Shown here piece by piece: positions 10,311 through 22,579 of a DNA stretch of 64,000 nucleotides. Each line of letters starts with the position of its first letter. Position 1 is the stretch's first letter. The position numbers and the translations under genes were made by a program. The notes below the pieces were generated by a model. The model was not told the origin of the DNA and did no database searches. It saw only the letters and a program-made list of their open reading frames with translations. The DNA is taken from the NCBI GenBank assembly GCA_011037195.1, contig JAAEAF010003144.1, positions 1 to 64,000 of the forward strand, written 5' to 3'. Source of the DNA: Triatoma infestans (taxonomy: Eukaryota; Arthropoda; Insecta; Hemiptera; Reduviidae).

Positions 10311-10959
10311 GAAGAGTGCATTCGACTCAATAGATAGAGCTGCTTTGTTTTACAAACTACATAGAGAAGGGCTATCGAATAAATTTATAGAGGGTATTAG
10401 GAGCTTATACGATGGGACTGAAGCAGCGGTCTGGTGTATAGAAGGTCTTACGTCAGTCTTTAAAACCTGTACAGGTGTAAAGCAAGGGTGCGTCCTAAGT
10501 CCGTATTTATTTATTTTATTTATAAATGATCTAGCTGAAGAGATGGAAGGTGGAGTCAGAGTGGGAAAAGTTAAAATTAACATGTTGGCCTATGTGGACG
10601 ACCTCGTGGTTTTGGCGGAAGATCCCCTAACACTGCAAAGCTTCATTAATAAGATACATAAATATGCGCTTAAATGGAATCTAACGATAAACTTGCAAAA
10701 ATCAAAAATTATGGTTTTTAGAAAATATGAGGGCAAACTCTGTAAAAACGAAAAATGGTATTATGCTAGAGAATTAATAGAATGTGTTAATCAATATAAA
10801 TATTTGGGATTAATTATAACAAGTAACCTGAACCTAAAGTGTAATATGTTGGAAAAAGTGTCAAAAGCGAAACTAGCATTCAATAGTATATGGAGTCTGT
10901 TTTTCAGTAACAATGATTTGCCTGTAAGTTCTAAATGGAAGTGTTTGATGCTATTATAA
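10310..10959 (+). pseudogene. LINE-A reverse transcriptase, motif A onward
   Basis: The frame enters the RT at SAFDSIDRAALFYKL (motif A; the catalytic Asp is the D after F). It continues through GVKQGCVLSPYLFILFINDL (motif B) and YVDDLVVLAED (motif C, catalytic DD) to the YKYLGLIIT thumb motif. It ends by frameshift near 10940, where the next frame takes over. RT motifs 0-2 are absent upstream. The apparent start codon at 10225 belongs to the foreign middle, so no true start exists in this copy. Confidence 0.8.
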
Positions 10960-11708
10960 GAAGTATTGTAAGTTTTGGAGGGCAGGTCTGGGGATTTAAG
11001 TACTATGAGGAAGTTGAAAAGGTACAAAGATGTTTTATAAAAAAACTTTTTTATCTACCCCAGAATACCCCAAATTATTTTATATATTTAGAAACTGGAC
11101 GTCATCTGTTGCATTGTTACACCCTACAGTTAAATTTCAATTATGTTAAAAAAATAATGCAACTCCCGGATGATAGATATGTAAAAGTAATAGCTAATGA
11201 AATAATAAAAAGTGAAATAATGTGGTGTAAAGCATGGAAAGAGTTGTGCAGCAAATATAACTGCCCGCTGGAAATAGATTTCTTAAAGGAGGAGAAGTGG
11301 GGTCCAGTTCTTTCAAAAATGATTGAGAGTTATAAGAGCAGTTTTTTCGAAGATTGTAAGGGATTGGCTGCTAGGGGAACATTTCACGGGTTGTACAGTG
11401 TACTGTCCAAAGAGGTGAATTATGTTACTGACAGTTTAGACAAAAAATGTATTAGTGCAATTATGAAATGTAGAGGTGAACTCCTAAATCTGAATTGTAA
11501 AAGGTATATGCATAATAGAACACAGTTGTGTTCATTATGTAACCTAAATGAGGAGGAGGATGGAGTTCACTTCTTGGCAGTATGCCCTATATTGGCCCCT
11601 TATAGGATCAAGTACTTCCAAACGAGGACGTTAAGTACAGATATGGCAATAGAGTATCTCAATGGAAGGAACTGGAAACTTCTTTATCATTATTATTGTG
11701 AAGCGTGA
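10935..11708 (+). pseudogene. LINE-A ORF2 C-terminus with zinc knuckle
   Basis: Continues the RT product after a frameshift. It begins with the connecting IRSIVSFGGQVWGF segment, has FIKKLFYLPQNTPNY, and ends with the knuckle CSLCNLNEEEDGVHFLAVCP (CX2C, His, Cys) and YLNGRNWKLL. The same end (YLNGKCWKSL) occurs in LINE-B. Stop at 11706-11708. There is no RNase H domain. Confidence 0.75.
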
Positions 11709-12024
11709 CAGTACAGGGCTTTTTTAATAAAAGAATTTAATTATTAAAGTGAGCGACTACTCCACACAAATAAAGAAATATAAACGAAGTATTGATATAA
11801 TTAAAAATAAAAACTAAACAACAAAATTTGCAGGTATCGAACTCTAATGGGATCAACGAGTAAAATGTAATCAATGTGTAGATGAACTCCTGGCAGACGG
11901 TATCACCATGCCAGAATTAGCTTGTCTAAGTTAAATTTTTTAATTATTATTATTAGCAAATAAGAAGTATAAGATTATGTTAATTTTTGATATGTTTTGT
12001 ATAATTTTCTGTTCTAAAATAAAG

Positions 12025-12054
<30 letters not shown>
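11709..12054 (+). other. LINE-A 3' UTR and (TATC)n tail
   Basis: AT-rich trailer with TTATTATTATTAT at about 11941 and AAATAAAGC just before the (TATC)n tail. The tail ends where the right direct repeat begins. Confidence 0.7.
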
Positions 12055-12057
<3 letters not shown>

Positions 12058-12481
12058 GTTGGGATGAGGAGGAGTAGTGCGTGGCGGCTGAAACCTCCCC
12101 TTTCAAGGCTAGTCCCCACAAAGTACTTTATGCTGCAATAATGCTGGCTCAGAGATAAAAGCCCTTTGTATTTCATTTGACCAGTTCTGTATTTCTGATA
12201 TTTAGCCAATTTGGATGGCCACATTTGAGAATAGACCATCGTTTTGCACAATAGCTACTCTATAGCCCCGGAAGAATAAGAAACAAAGAATATTCAAAAT
12301 ACGTTGTATCTAATATTATCGGGTGAATGAACTAGACTGGAATCATCTCCAGTTATATACATTTCCCATATCAAATTCAGTATCAAACATCCCGCACAAC
12401 AGTATTACTTATAAACAGATACTTAGAATGTAAATAATTGGATGTCAATCTTGAAAATATAAAAATATTAAAGAAAAGTTC
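12055..12481. repeat. Long direct repeat, right copy
   Basis: Second copy of 7855-8270, starting TCTGTTGGGATGAGG. It differs by about six substitutions and by an 11-bp insertion near 12260. Homology stops at AAAGTTC (12475-12481). Confidence 0.85.
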
Positions 12482-13255
12482 TTGGAAACTTAATAAAATT
12501 TCCTTTGAAAGAAAATAAATAACCGTTTAATATCTTTTCTATATTTGGAAGTCTTTGTCAAAAATTGTAATTACAGTCCTAATAAGATCTTATTTAAAGG
12601 GTCAACTAACCAAGTGAATTCTTGGAAAAATCAAGGAAATTTCCTTTAGAACGTTCTATTTTCTTCTATTTAAAAAAAAAAAAAATGGAAAAAAATCATG
12701 GATTTCTCTTGTAGTTACTGTTCGATAGTAATCGATGATTTTTTTTTTTACAAATTAGTATTTTTTCTATACGTTTAGTTGTTTTGTGATGGAAGCAAGA
12801 ATAAGGAGAGTTAAATATTTAAACAATTACAGTTAGAGGAAATTTGTACGTTGGATGGCAAAAAGGGTACAAGGAACAGGTAGTGAAAGACAAAGCACTT
12901 GGCCAACTCTATTGTAAGACACTCCCTTTGGAATACGGCGATTTAGTATAAATAACAGGCAAAAATGTAAGGTTATGCAGTCATATTCACGCAGTTATGC
13001 GTTAGTCAATCTACATCAGTCTTATTCACACAATCAAGAAATATTCTACTCTGTCATTCTCTTCTATTATTTATTTATCCCAGTTTTATATTTAGTTTAG
13101 CTCTTTTTATGCATAAAACTTCTGTCATTAAATTATTAGTTGCCTATAATCATAGTTAAATTTCTAATAACTTACTCACTAAAATTCTTAAAATTACCCC
13201 CTTTCAAAACCGCTCGTGCCACACTAAAACATATATACGTCAACTACACACAACC
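12482..13255. other. No gene seen
   Basis: AT-rich. A poly(A) run lies at about 12672-12684 and a poly(T) run at 12740-12749. No coding frame or named repeat recognised. Confidence 0.5.
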
Positions 13256-14135
13256 AGTTTCACTACAGTTTTATTGACCAGATAAATATAAGGTTGATGG
13301 AGTAAAACTTGTCGATTTTTAGAATAAATTTTACATATTGTGGCAGCGACATCTATCCGCATTTAGCAAAACTTGATGGCAGTTGAAAATGCAGTCCTAA
13401 CTCTAATACTTCCCCCTAAATCAGTTTTCCCACTAAAAATGATTCAAATGTTTGCTGAATGTTTTTATTCAGTTTTTCGCGATTTTCTCGATAAAGGGTC
13501 CTACGATTTTCTTTAAACTTTACATACTAACTACACACGTAAATATTTATCATTTTTATTTGAAACATTTTTCGGGGAAAATTAATTTTTGGGGGGTTTT
13601 CGAGGGAAAAGTAGCGTTATGCTTTCCTCTAAAGTACTACTTCAGTATAATAATATATGGTTTAACCACTTCTATAATATTAATACATATTAGAAGCATT
13701 GATGGAAATCCAAATTTGGAGAAAATTGGTTAAATGAAAGTGCGATTTTACACAATAGGTTTCTGAGTTTTTTTTTTTAATTTCCGCGAAAATGGTCACA
13801 ACGATTTTCTTTAAATTTGCTTGGTTGGGTAGATAGAACCGTTTCACTTTAATTTGAAACATTTTTCTAAAAAAATTGATTTTAGAAGGGGGATTGAGGT
13901 CATTCTGTCAGTTAGTTCAAATTAAAATTTGCACAAGCTTTCTTAGTTTTGACATATCGCGCGCTCAGGTGTACCAATAAAATCGCCACCACCATTTTTA
14001 TGGTGGACCCAACTAAACGTAACGTTGCAATTTTAATAAAAATTTCTTGATTAAATTGTATTCATTAGAGTAAGAGAAAGTCGTGTGTGTGTGTGTTTCT
14101 CACCAGATTTTTTCGGGATATAAACGGTTTCTGGG
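13256..14135 (+). repeat. Repeat U, long copy
   Basis: ATTTTCTCGATAAAGGGTCC near 13490, TTTTCCGCGAAAATGG near 13780, an AACATTTTTCTAAAAAAATTG block near 13860 and the terminal AAGAGAAAGTCGTGTGTG near 14072 follow in plus order. Two overlapping partial units seem to be joined. The frames at 13452-13733 and 13680-13862 (minus) are repeat sequence. Confidence 0.6.
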
Positions 14136-15815
14136 AGGAGGAGGTGTTCTGGCCAATCTGTAGGTTAGACTTTAAGTCTGATGAAAATTTATCACTTAGA
14201 GAATTATGTGACAATCAAATAGAGTAAATAGTATTTCTTTATTCGATTTATCACCTACTTCCTGTCCATACAAACGTGTACCCAGTCCGTCAAACCTCTT
14301 CTTCAGTGGTTACTTCAATTGAAATTTTCCAGATAAACCCAGCTTCATTACAACACCAAGGCACTAACTCATTATAATCAGATAACGCAATAATAGAAAT
14401 AATAAAAACAATTTACAGAATATTTTTTATTTTTTTAATCATTCGGTTTTTGTTTTTTTCCATTTTTAATTACAATTAACAGTAAAAATTTTGGTATTTT
14501 CCTCAGATTTTAACTACATTCATAGATTTGTTTTTCATACATAAATTTATGTATCTATTATTGTACATATGTACAGCAGTTGGTTTTTTTTTTTTTTTTT
14601 TTGTTTTTTGTTACTTTTAACTTAATATTGATTTAAGAAGAAAAAAAAATTAAATCATTATGTAAGGCATTTTTATATATATAAACTATGCAACTATGCT
14701 TTATGCAGTTAGGTAATTTTTATTATATTTATATTCCTTTTTTATTTTGTACATTTTTTTTTATATTTTATTTTTTCTTCTTCCTTTTATATTTATTTTT
14801 TTTGAAAGACATCAATTATATTATACAACAAACTAATTAACAGCAATTAATAGATCAGCCAAAAACAATTTTTCTTTCTCTTTATATATATATTAAATAA
14901 ACAATAATTAATACTGATTGCTTATCATTACGGATACTTTTTTTTAAAAAACAGGTAACTAATTTCTATTTAATATTTTCTTTTTACATATTTAATCAAA
15001 TTTCCAATTAATTTACATCTTATTTACATAAAATAAACTTATCTTTTAAAAAGTATTAGTAACAAGTAATTACAAAATATAAAAATCATATTTTTTATAT
15101 AAAAAAAATTAAAGAAGCGATTGTCATTTTTTTTCCATATAAATAGTAAACAGGAAATACACTGGGGGTGGGAGCAAACTACTAAATACTTAATGTCCCT
15201 AACAAACATGTTCTTTGGAAGTAAGCACGCTCGCTAATATATGTTTTAGTCACAATGTTATTTACATAATTATTATTTTGATCAGTTCTGAATTTTTATT
15301 TATTTATTTTTTTTTTGGCCGTACACTAAACAGAAACTGATACAAACAAAATTCAAAGATAACAACAATTCGGCAATTTTAATAGAAATTATGCTATTAA
15401 CAAAAGTAGTTTGAAATATTGAAGCTAATTCCGTGTGTTAATACATTTTTTAGCCCCCTGTACGGAAAGGTGCAGAGAAAGCCAAATTACGCTACGATGC
15501 ACCATCTTCAATATGTCAAAAAAAAAAAAAAAAAAATCTATTTTTATTTATTTCTTCTCTCTTCATTCATTTATATCCAATTATGTTTTACTCCAATAAG
15601 CAAATATGTAAAAATTAAACGCATGACATGATTGAGCACGTGGAGAAAGTAACTTGGTGTTATTTGGTATATTACAGGAAGTCATGCGACAGTTAGCGTT
15701 TTAAACGAGGGATTTTGAAAAAAAAAAATGTTTGGGAATTATTTATCATAATTTTTCTTTCTGTCCCGTACGGCTGTAAATCGAAAAAAGTGAAAATGGT
15801 CTGTGAGTGGGGGTT
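14136..15815. other. AT-rich, no gene seen
   Basis: Long homopolymer A and T runs (for example T at 14585-14602 and A at 15520-15536). No coding frame, RNA gene or recognised element. Confidence 0.5.
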
Positions 15816-16515
15816 GTGGGTGTTTCTCGGTACGGTCAGCATAACTCCAAAATGGAAAATGGCTGAAGTTCCAAATTGATATTTCTTTTAAGTACTACCA
15901 GGTGATCATAACAATAAGGTTTTGATCAAATTCGGTCAACCGGAAGTACCGGATCTTGTTATAACAACTAAACATTACAAAGAGCTCTAACTTTTATAAG
16001 AAACATGTTTTGGTAAAATTCATTTTTGGGGCAGGTAGGGGGGAGGGATTTCCTTTGAATTGCGATTTCCCTTTATTATTTGATTCTATCATCTATATTA
16101 CAATATAATGAGAATAACGAACAATAAAATTCCGAGTTTGAAGAAAATCGATTGACAGAAAGTGTGAGTTTACTGAACGTTTTCTTTTCTTCACTTTTCT
16201 GCGAGTTTGTTGATAAAGATACAAACAATTTCCCTGAACTTGATATACATTATTATCACAAAACTACCTTTCACTTAAATTTGACTCATTTTTTTTTTTT
16301 TTAATAAGAATAAGTTTTTAGGAGTTCGAGGGGAGCAAGAAGGTCACGTTCCTCTCGTGTCGTTTATAGTTTAGGTTTTTCCAGTTTTACATATAACATT
16401 GAGGCCAGTTAAAATTCAGTAAGAGTTCTCAGTTAGGGGTGAATTCGCCAACAATAACTATGTAAACTGCAGCAAGAGAAAGTAGTGCGAGTGTTTCGTA
16501 ACAGTTTATTTTGGT
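15816..16515 (+). repeat. Repeat U, long copy
   Basis: CGGTCAACCGGAAGTAC near 15935, GTGTGAGTTTACTGAACG near 16162, AACATTGAGGCC/TTCAGTAAG near 16395-16430 and the end block AAGAGAAAGTAGTGCGAGTG near 16475. Confidence 0.6.
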
Positions 16516-18730
16516 CACTTTTAACATAAATAAAAAGTCAAAAAATAACTGTTATAGCTCTCGGACAAGATATATAAAATATTGGCTTACGATCAGAAGT
16601 CGATTGAAATATAAAATTGGAAGTTTAAAAATTGTCTACTTTTAGTTACTAAGTTAAAATCCTTGCTATGAAAATAAAGCATTTGTACTGTAAAATAAAT
16701 ATGTCCTGATGTTTAGAAGAGCTTGATCTGACAGGAACATTCTGTCACAGTGTTCCAGACAGAAATTGCGGCATTACAATTAACAAAACAGGGGGAACTT
16801 TGAAGGAGATTGAAGAAATCTCATAGATTTATTGCTGCGTCATCGGAGTTTTGAAACTTCATCTGTTTAATTCAGCAGACCCACCACTGTTTACATCAAT
16901 TTATTTCCTTTTCTTGAAGGATTTAAATTTTAACACCTTTGTACTTTAACTTTACTTGTAAATTGAAAGATTATCAAATCATATGATGAGATGGGAGCTC
17001 TTCACCATCCGATTACTACAAGGGGCTTGTCATCAACACAACTACTACAGCAGAGGCTTGTGACAACGTCAAAACTATCCCTAGCATGAATGGCATATCC
17101 TGGAGAAACTTTGACTATATAAAAGAGAGGTTCAGTTAGTGTCAGTCATCAATGGATTTTACTAGAATCATTAACGAGTAAGCGTGATTAAAGTTACACA
17201 ATAGTTGCTATAGTTATTCAACAGTGTCCGCCAGTAAGTCTATCTCGCCGCGCTGCCCTGTAGCGATATTTCTGTATCTGTTATAATTATACCCGTTTAA
17301 ATCTGTAGGTGGTTAGTATAGTACGGACCAATCCCATTGCACTAGCTGTAAGGTGACTTCGTCTATCTTCAGTGTCACTATTACGACTTTGCGGTGAACA
17401 GAAACTAATAAAAATTAGGCTGACATCACATTATTTTAATAACTAATTATTTTTGCGATTCAACTATGAATTTATAGAAACTTTTTTTTCTAATATTACT
17501 TCAACTTTTCGTAGCCGGAAAAGCTCGGTAACAAGAAAAATGTTTCAGCTCTGATCAAAATTTGGTATAAGTTTTCAAGTATTAAATTATTAAGTTAAGA
17601 AATCATTGACACCACCTGTTTAAATTTAATTAATTAAGTACAAATATATTTTATGTTAAAAGTCACAAATATGTACGATTGTCATTAAAGGTAATTATAG
17701 AGTTTATTAATTAATATAAATATATTAAATAAAACTGAATACCAATTAAATTACTTCATTTTTGCAGATAGGCATTGCTAATTTTTAGTAGAACCAATCA
17801 AAATTCATGAATAAATAGCAGAAAATAAATTAGTGATAATACACATGAAATTTAGAAGTTAATAAATGAATAAAATCTAATTATTGCATGTTTGATCAGA
17901 CAGTATTATTTATTATTTTCCAAAATTTAAATATAAACAAGTTTATAAAAACGAATTATCGCAATAACAATACAACAGGTGGTGTTCTATTCTTATTAAT
18001 TAAAAAAAAAAAATCGATTACCTAATTTGTCTTTTATGTTTCTTCGTTTTTGTAATCGATTTATTTGAATTTTAATAAATATGTAAACTCTATCTAAGGA
18101 GCTACGGTAAAAAGAAAATGATGAATTCTACAATTTAAATAAAAAAATTAAAAAAACGTAAAAACCATACTAAATTTATGTACATATATAAATATATGTA
18201 GATTTTAGAATTAGCTTTTTCCATTTTTATTTTATTTATTTTATACGGTCATAAATTCATTAAATAAATACGTGGCATTGATTAAAAACCAAAAATAAAA
18301 ATAAAAAGACTCAGCCTCGTATTGTGTGGGTGGTTTAGGTACTGGAAAACATCTGCTGGAGTTAGTTATCTTCCGGTTCATTTTTTGGAGGATGCTTACA
18401 TATGATGGATGCACCTGGATTGTTTATTGTTGATTGGTTATTTTGTAATTTGTGGAAAAACCTGGCTCTATATCATTATAACTGCATTAATACAGTCAGC
18501 GTTGGCCGACAATAATCGAATACACGATAATAATTGTCCAATAAGAATTAATTAAAATGAGTCCAAGTTTTATTTTAATTATTTATATGTTTATTCATTT
18601 AAAAAAAAAAAATGCCTTCAAACTGGTTAAACGTATGTTCACCCCCGCCTCCTGTTCCACCTCAGTTTTCCTGCTAAGTCATTTCCCCAGAGTGAAAAAA
18701 CTGACATTGCATTTTGCAATCCACGATACC
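16516..18730. other. No gene seen; one promoter-like site
   Basis: AT-rich apart from a more GC-balanced stretch at about 16980-17420 that carries the TATA/initiator pair listed separately. No reading frame of note. Confidence 0.5.
17116..17146 (+). promoter_or_regulatory. Candidate TATA plus initiator promoter
   Basis: TATATAAAAG at 17116-17125 is followed by the insect initiator TCAGT at 17142-17146, which puts the A at 17144 as +1 and the TATA start at -28, the expected spacing. No ORF follows, so an LTR remnant or a non-coding transcript start is more likely than a gene promoter. Confidence 0.35.
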
Positions 18731-18735
18731 ACACG

Positions 18736-19160
18736 CAAGGCATTGTGATGATGGACGAATGCTTGAAATCTGTTCGATTAATTACAGATTAAAGCCAGGT
18801 TACCACAGACAAAAAAATTCCGAACCTCTGCCTAGCGCCTTTGATAAACAGTGCTTGAACCATTTTCTTATTCAAATTTTTATTTCTACAACATTTCGCA
18901 TTTCTAGCAACATTTTTCGGATTTTTCGTTTTCTCTCCAATGATAATACAGATAATTATCTTTTAGGGTACCGCGGTCATTGCCATGCAAAACACTTAGA
19001 TGATAACCTTCTTTTATTTTTAGGTTTTCCTCGCATAGGTGAATACAAAATATTTTTGTGAGAAGTGAGTAATCGATTAGAGATACCTTGTAAAAGTTTT
19101 ATTTCACATAATCCCAGACTTATTTCGGCCATTGATACCAGCCATCATCAGTGGTATGTT
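18736..19160. mobile_element. Penelope-like relic pair with hammerhead motifs
   Basis: A decayed hammerhead-like stretch on the plus strand (GTGATGATGGACGAATGCTT, from about 18745, then GAAAT) is homologous base by base to the motif at 1993-2016. A better one lies on the minus strand near 19150. The two face each other, as the arms of the 1771-2105 insert would if separated by about 400 bp. No coding sequence between them. Confidence 0.4.
19113..19156 (-). ncRNA. Second hammerhead-type fold
   Basis: On the minus strand: stem I CCA (19154-19152) with TGG (19116-19114); core CTGATGA (19151-19145); unpaired T (19144); stem II GGCTG with TGGCC (two G-U pairs); core GAA; a short A-U/U-G stem III; and GTC with predicted cleavage after the C at 19117. 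It has the same extra T before stem II as the 1989-2029 fold. Stems are short, so activity is uncertain. Confidence 0.45.
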
Positions 19161-20726
19161 AGTCTTATTTGTTTTAAATGTACCACTCAATATTTTACAA
19201 CACAAAACCAAGTATATGTATTCTTCATATATATATATATATATATTTACGCAATTCACGGTGCTGGACAAAAGTGATTTTGGCAAATATTAACATAAGT
19301 TTTGTGTGCAAGCCTTCAGGACATTGTATGTGAAATCTATGAGGTTGTTAGGCATGTGTCACATACATCTTAGAGAGGAACGAAATTTGTTTGAAGGAAT
19401 TTTTGGACTCAAGGACTAATTAGAGCGATTTGCCGAGCACGACAGTTCGAGTAGTGCAAATCAATCGTTAATATTTTCTAGTCATACTCATGATTCCTGA
19501 TATCTACCAAACCTTTCTAGTTAGTTGTTGTACGAGGTTGCAGGTTAATCTTCTATTGATTTACAAAATAAGTTTAAATACTACATGAGAAGTTCGAACC
19601 TGGCTCAAATTAAGTTTGGCATTTTCAAATTAAACTATTTGCCTTCTCTAAACCTTTTGAAGGTCTCAGATGTTTCTAAATTAAAGTTAAGGTTAAAGAT
19701 ACCATTTAATAGACTATAGAAATGAAATGAAATTTCATGCTACTGCAAGCAACATCAAAGGCGCCCACAAAAATAGGACAATCTTCGTTGAATATCTCTT
19801 GGTGAGTTCTTTTGCCCAGGAATTTATTGTATTCCACATGACGTTATAAATCTCCATTTAAAAGATCCTCCACAGATTTCCTTCCTTCTTTCAACAGCCT
19901 TTGGCTAAAACCCATGTTTTGAATTGAATGATCTAATTCTCTGGCCATATCACACACTGTATTGATTCGAAACTGTTTGAACCGAAAGCTGCCTGCCTTC
20001 ATTACTATAACTTTCTATCTGTCATTGATGGGTTAAATATTAAGTCTCGCTGCAGCTATTTAATCAAACCACGTATCTATGCAATTATTTTGCCGTATTT
20101 ACAAATATTACTACAATAATAAATAGGTTATTAGTGCTATTATTTTGTTTTATCCTTACAGATATACCTCCTATTATCTCTAAAACATTACATACATGTA
20201 TTTTTATTATGTACACAAGAATTTCAGCATAAACCAAAAAGTAATTGCATTATTCATTTGAATTCATTTTTATTTTTATAAATAAATAAATTTATTCTAC
20301 CAATGTATATTATATTTTTGTACCTAATTTTTCTTTACTTTTTATTTTCTTGTTAAATTGCTTCTTTTTTTTTGAGAGAGCATTTATGTTTATGTTTCAT
20401 TTACTATTTACATTGTAAACAATTACTTCAATAATTAAATTAGAAATAATTTAACAAAAATACCCGTAATATATTTACTTCTATGTATACATAATATATA
20501 TTTATGTTCTTTTTAAATTACATATTATTACTAAATTAATTACGCTTTTTCCCCTTTATTGTTATTATTTTTTTAATAATTGCATTTTCTACTTTCTTGG
20601 AAAATTAAAGAAAATTAGAAAAGTAAAATTTAGTCACTTTCTTATCTTTAATATCTCTTTAGTAATAATTACATGCATTCAGTTTAACAACATACAGTCT
20701 TGGACATTAAATTCATTCCTTATTAC

Positions 20727-20762
<36 letters not shown>

Positions 20763-22015
20763 TCAAATTCGTAATGCGCTCGGCTTCAACGCTCTTGCTC
20801 GGGGTAAACCACGGATTCCTGATATTGTAAGAGACGCTAACAAACATACATTATGTGCTACCCGCCAGAACTTGCACGAAGAGCTCTTTTCTCTTACAGT
20901 TCTTAATAAAAGATTATCTCTCATATGGACAATACTTATGCACCCTAATAATTGAATTTTGTAGCATTAATTTCAAGGCTATTACGCACCATTTCTTTCT
21001 CTATGAGAAACAGTTATTTTGATTGGTTGTGAATGTGGGTATTTTTCTTAAGATGATCTTGAGAATGCTTTCTTTGATGAATACTACTGAAATGAAATAC
21101 AGTCCATTATCAGGGACGTAATGGTGCACCCATGGGATCCGCGAAAAACAAAAAAGTTTTCAAAAGTTACATAAAGAATAGAAATTTTGGTGTGTAAATA
21201 TTGGCGGTATTAGCGCGGGTCTACGAAATATGGACAATTTTGAATCATTTGTGCATGAAAAACACTAACGCTGTGGACAAATTCCTAACTTCCGTGAGGA
21301 CCATTAGACTGTGTAGATGTTATTAAAAGGGTAGCTGGATGTAAGGAGACTTCCTCCGGGTGGTTATGTTGCCTGCGTTGAAATTGAAATTGGTAAAAAT
21401 TGTAAAGTATCTAAAGACTGGAAAGTATCTAAAGGAATTATGAAAGAAAAAACCCTCATACTGGCTCAGCAATTCAGAAGAGTGACATGATCGACGAGTG
21501 ACAGGGTGACTCTTTCCTGGGAATTATTACTCAGGGCGCTTCAATATGGATGCACAGAGGGATGACACGTATGTGAAGAGACAGCTAAAGGTGACACCGA
21601 GCATTTTCTTGATGTTGATGTGTCAGACATGTCGTGCTGTCTGAAATGAGGCTTTGCTCATAAAAGCGCCGAATATTAAGAAAGTGTCCATACTTACGTT
21701 TACTGTTTACTATCTCCTATTCGTGGTGTGTGTGTGTGTGTGCGGGTGTGTGAGACAGAGAGAGAGAGAGAGTGGGAGAGACAGAAAGTAAGACATGAAG
21801 AGTGTTTATATAATGCTCAGCATTTAAAAATCCGTAAAATGCACTCAGATTTTTATATAATTTTAGTAAAAATTAATCAAATGGAAAGTACTATTATTTT
21901 TTATTTTTCACTTCCGCTCTCTGTCGGGACAGCGAAGGGTTTCCTTCTTTAAACTTGATATTGTATGTGGAATAATAAGAGAACTATGCAACAAAATTCT
22001 TTGATTTACATTTTA
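19161..22015. other. Mostly AT-rich, no confident gene
   Basis: Contains (AT)n at about 19228-19246, (AAT)n at 20725-20755, a TG run followed by a GA run at about 21725-21775, and an unidentified frame at 20760-20955. Nothing else supported. Confidence 0.5.
20760..20955 (+). pseudogene. Unidentified open frame after an (AAT)n run
   Basis: A 60-plus-codon frame without ATG runs from the AAT repeat to TGA at about 20955. It reads, for example, ALGFNALARGKPRIPDI and ends LIWTILMHPNN. Composition is more protein-like than the surroundings. I do not recognise the family. A transposon fragment whose tail is the AAT run, if read on the other strand, is equally possible. Confidence 0.25.
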
Positions 22016-22350
22016 CAACATTTTACTTTCTCTTGCTGAGGTATGAGAGAGTATTGCAAAATTGTGTTACTGCTTTCACCAGAATGCACGAGGTTCTGAC
22101 GTCTTCTCAGTAGGAAAACCAGGGTAGGTGTATTACGTGGTCTCAAAAACAAAAAATGAAATGCAACTCGAAATACTCGTATATTTATATATATTTTTAT
22201 GATTTTCTCGGAAATGACTGGGACAATTTTCTTTAGAACTTGGCACTGTTACTGCACTTATAGTAGATCTTCCAGTTTTATTTGAAATATTTGTTTATGA
22301 AAATTTGTTTTTGTATGTTTCTGATCAAACGTAATCTGTTTCACTGTGAA
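22016..22350 (+). repeat. Repeat U, partial copy
   Basis: Starts with the ACTTTCTCTTGCTGAGG and AGTATTGCAAAATTGTG blocks, then skips to GATTTTCTCGGAAATGAC near 22200 and ACAATTTTCTTTAGAACTTG near 22224. Confidence 0.55.
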
Positions 22351-22579
22351 GGGAATATTCAATGTTTGAGAATACGGCTAACTGCAAAATACACAGCACA
22401 ATAATATATACATTTAGAATTAATGAAAAACCAAACAAAGAAATTGGTTTAACGGAGGTACACATGTACAGAATAGGATTTTCACGTTTTGGCTTCTGCT
22501 GGAACCCACATCAGACTTCTCAAATTAAATCACTATTTCCACATTGATTTCTCTACGATATTCAACAAAAATTTGATAA

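Larger units (their letters stand above)
8271..12054 (+). mobile_element. LINE-A, internally rearranged non-LTR retrotransposon
   Basis: Layout: 5' UTR (8271-8877), ORF1 (from 8878), an unrelated-looking middle (about 9470-10310), the RT from motif A on (10310-11708, one frameshift), a 3' UTR and a (TATC)n tail (about 12029-12054). The apurinic-type endonuclease and the first part of the RT are missing, so the copy cannot be autonomous. ORF1 with a coiled coil plus RNA-binding domain, the RT motif GVKQGC..SP and a C-terminal CSLC...HF...C knuckle match LINE-B at 47.5-49.6 and 57-61 kb. The clade name is not certain (CR1/Jockey/L1-type groups considered). Both ends are defined by the flanking direct repeats. 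Confidence 0.8.
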
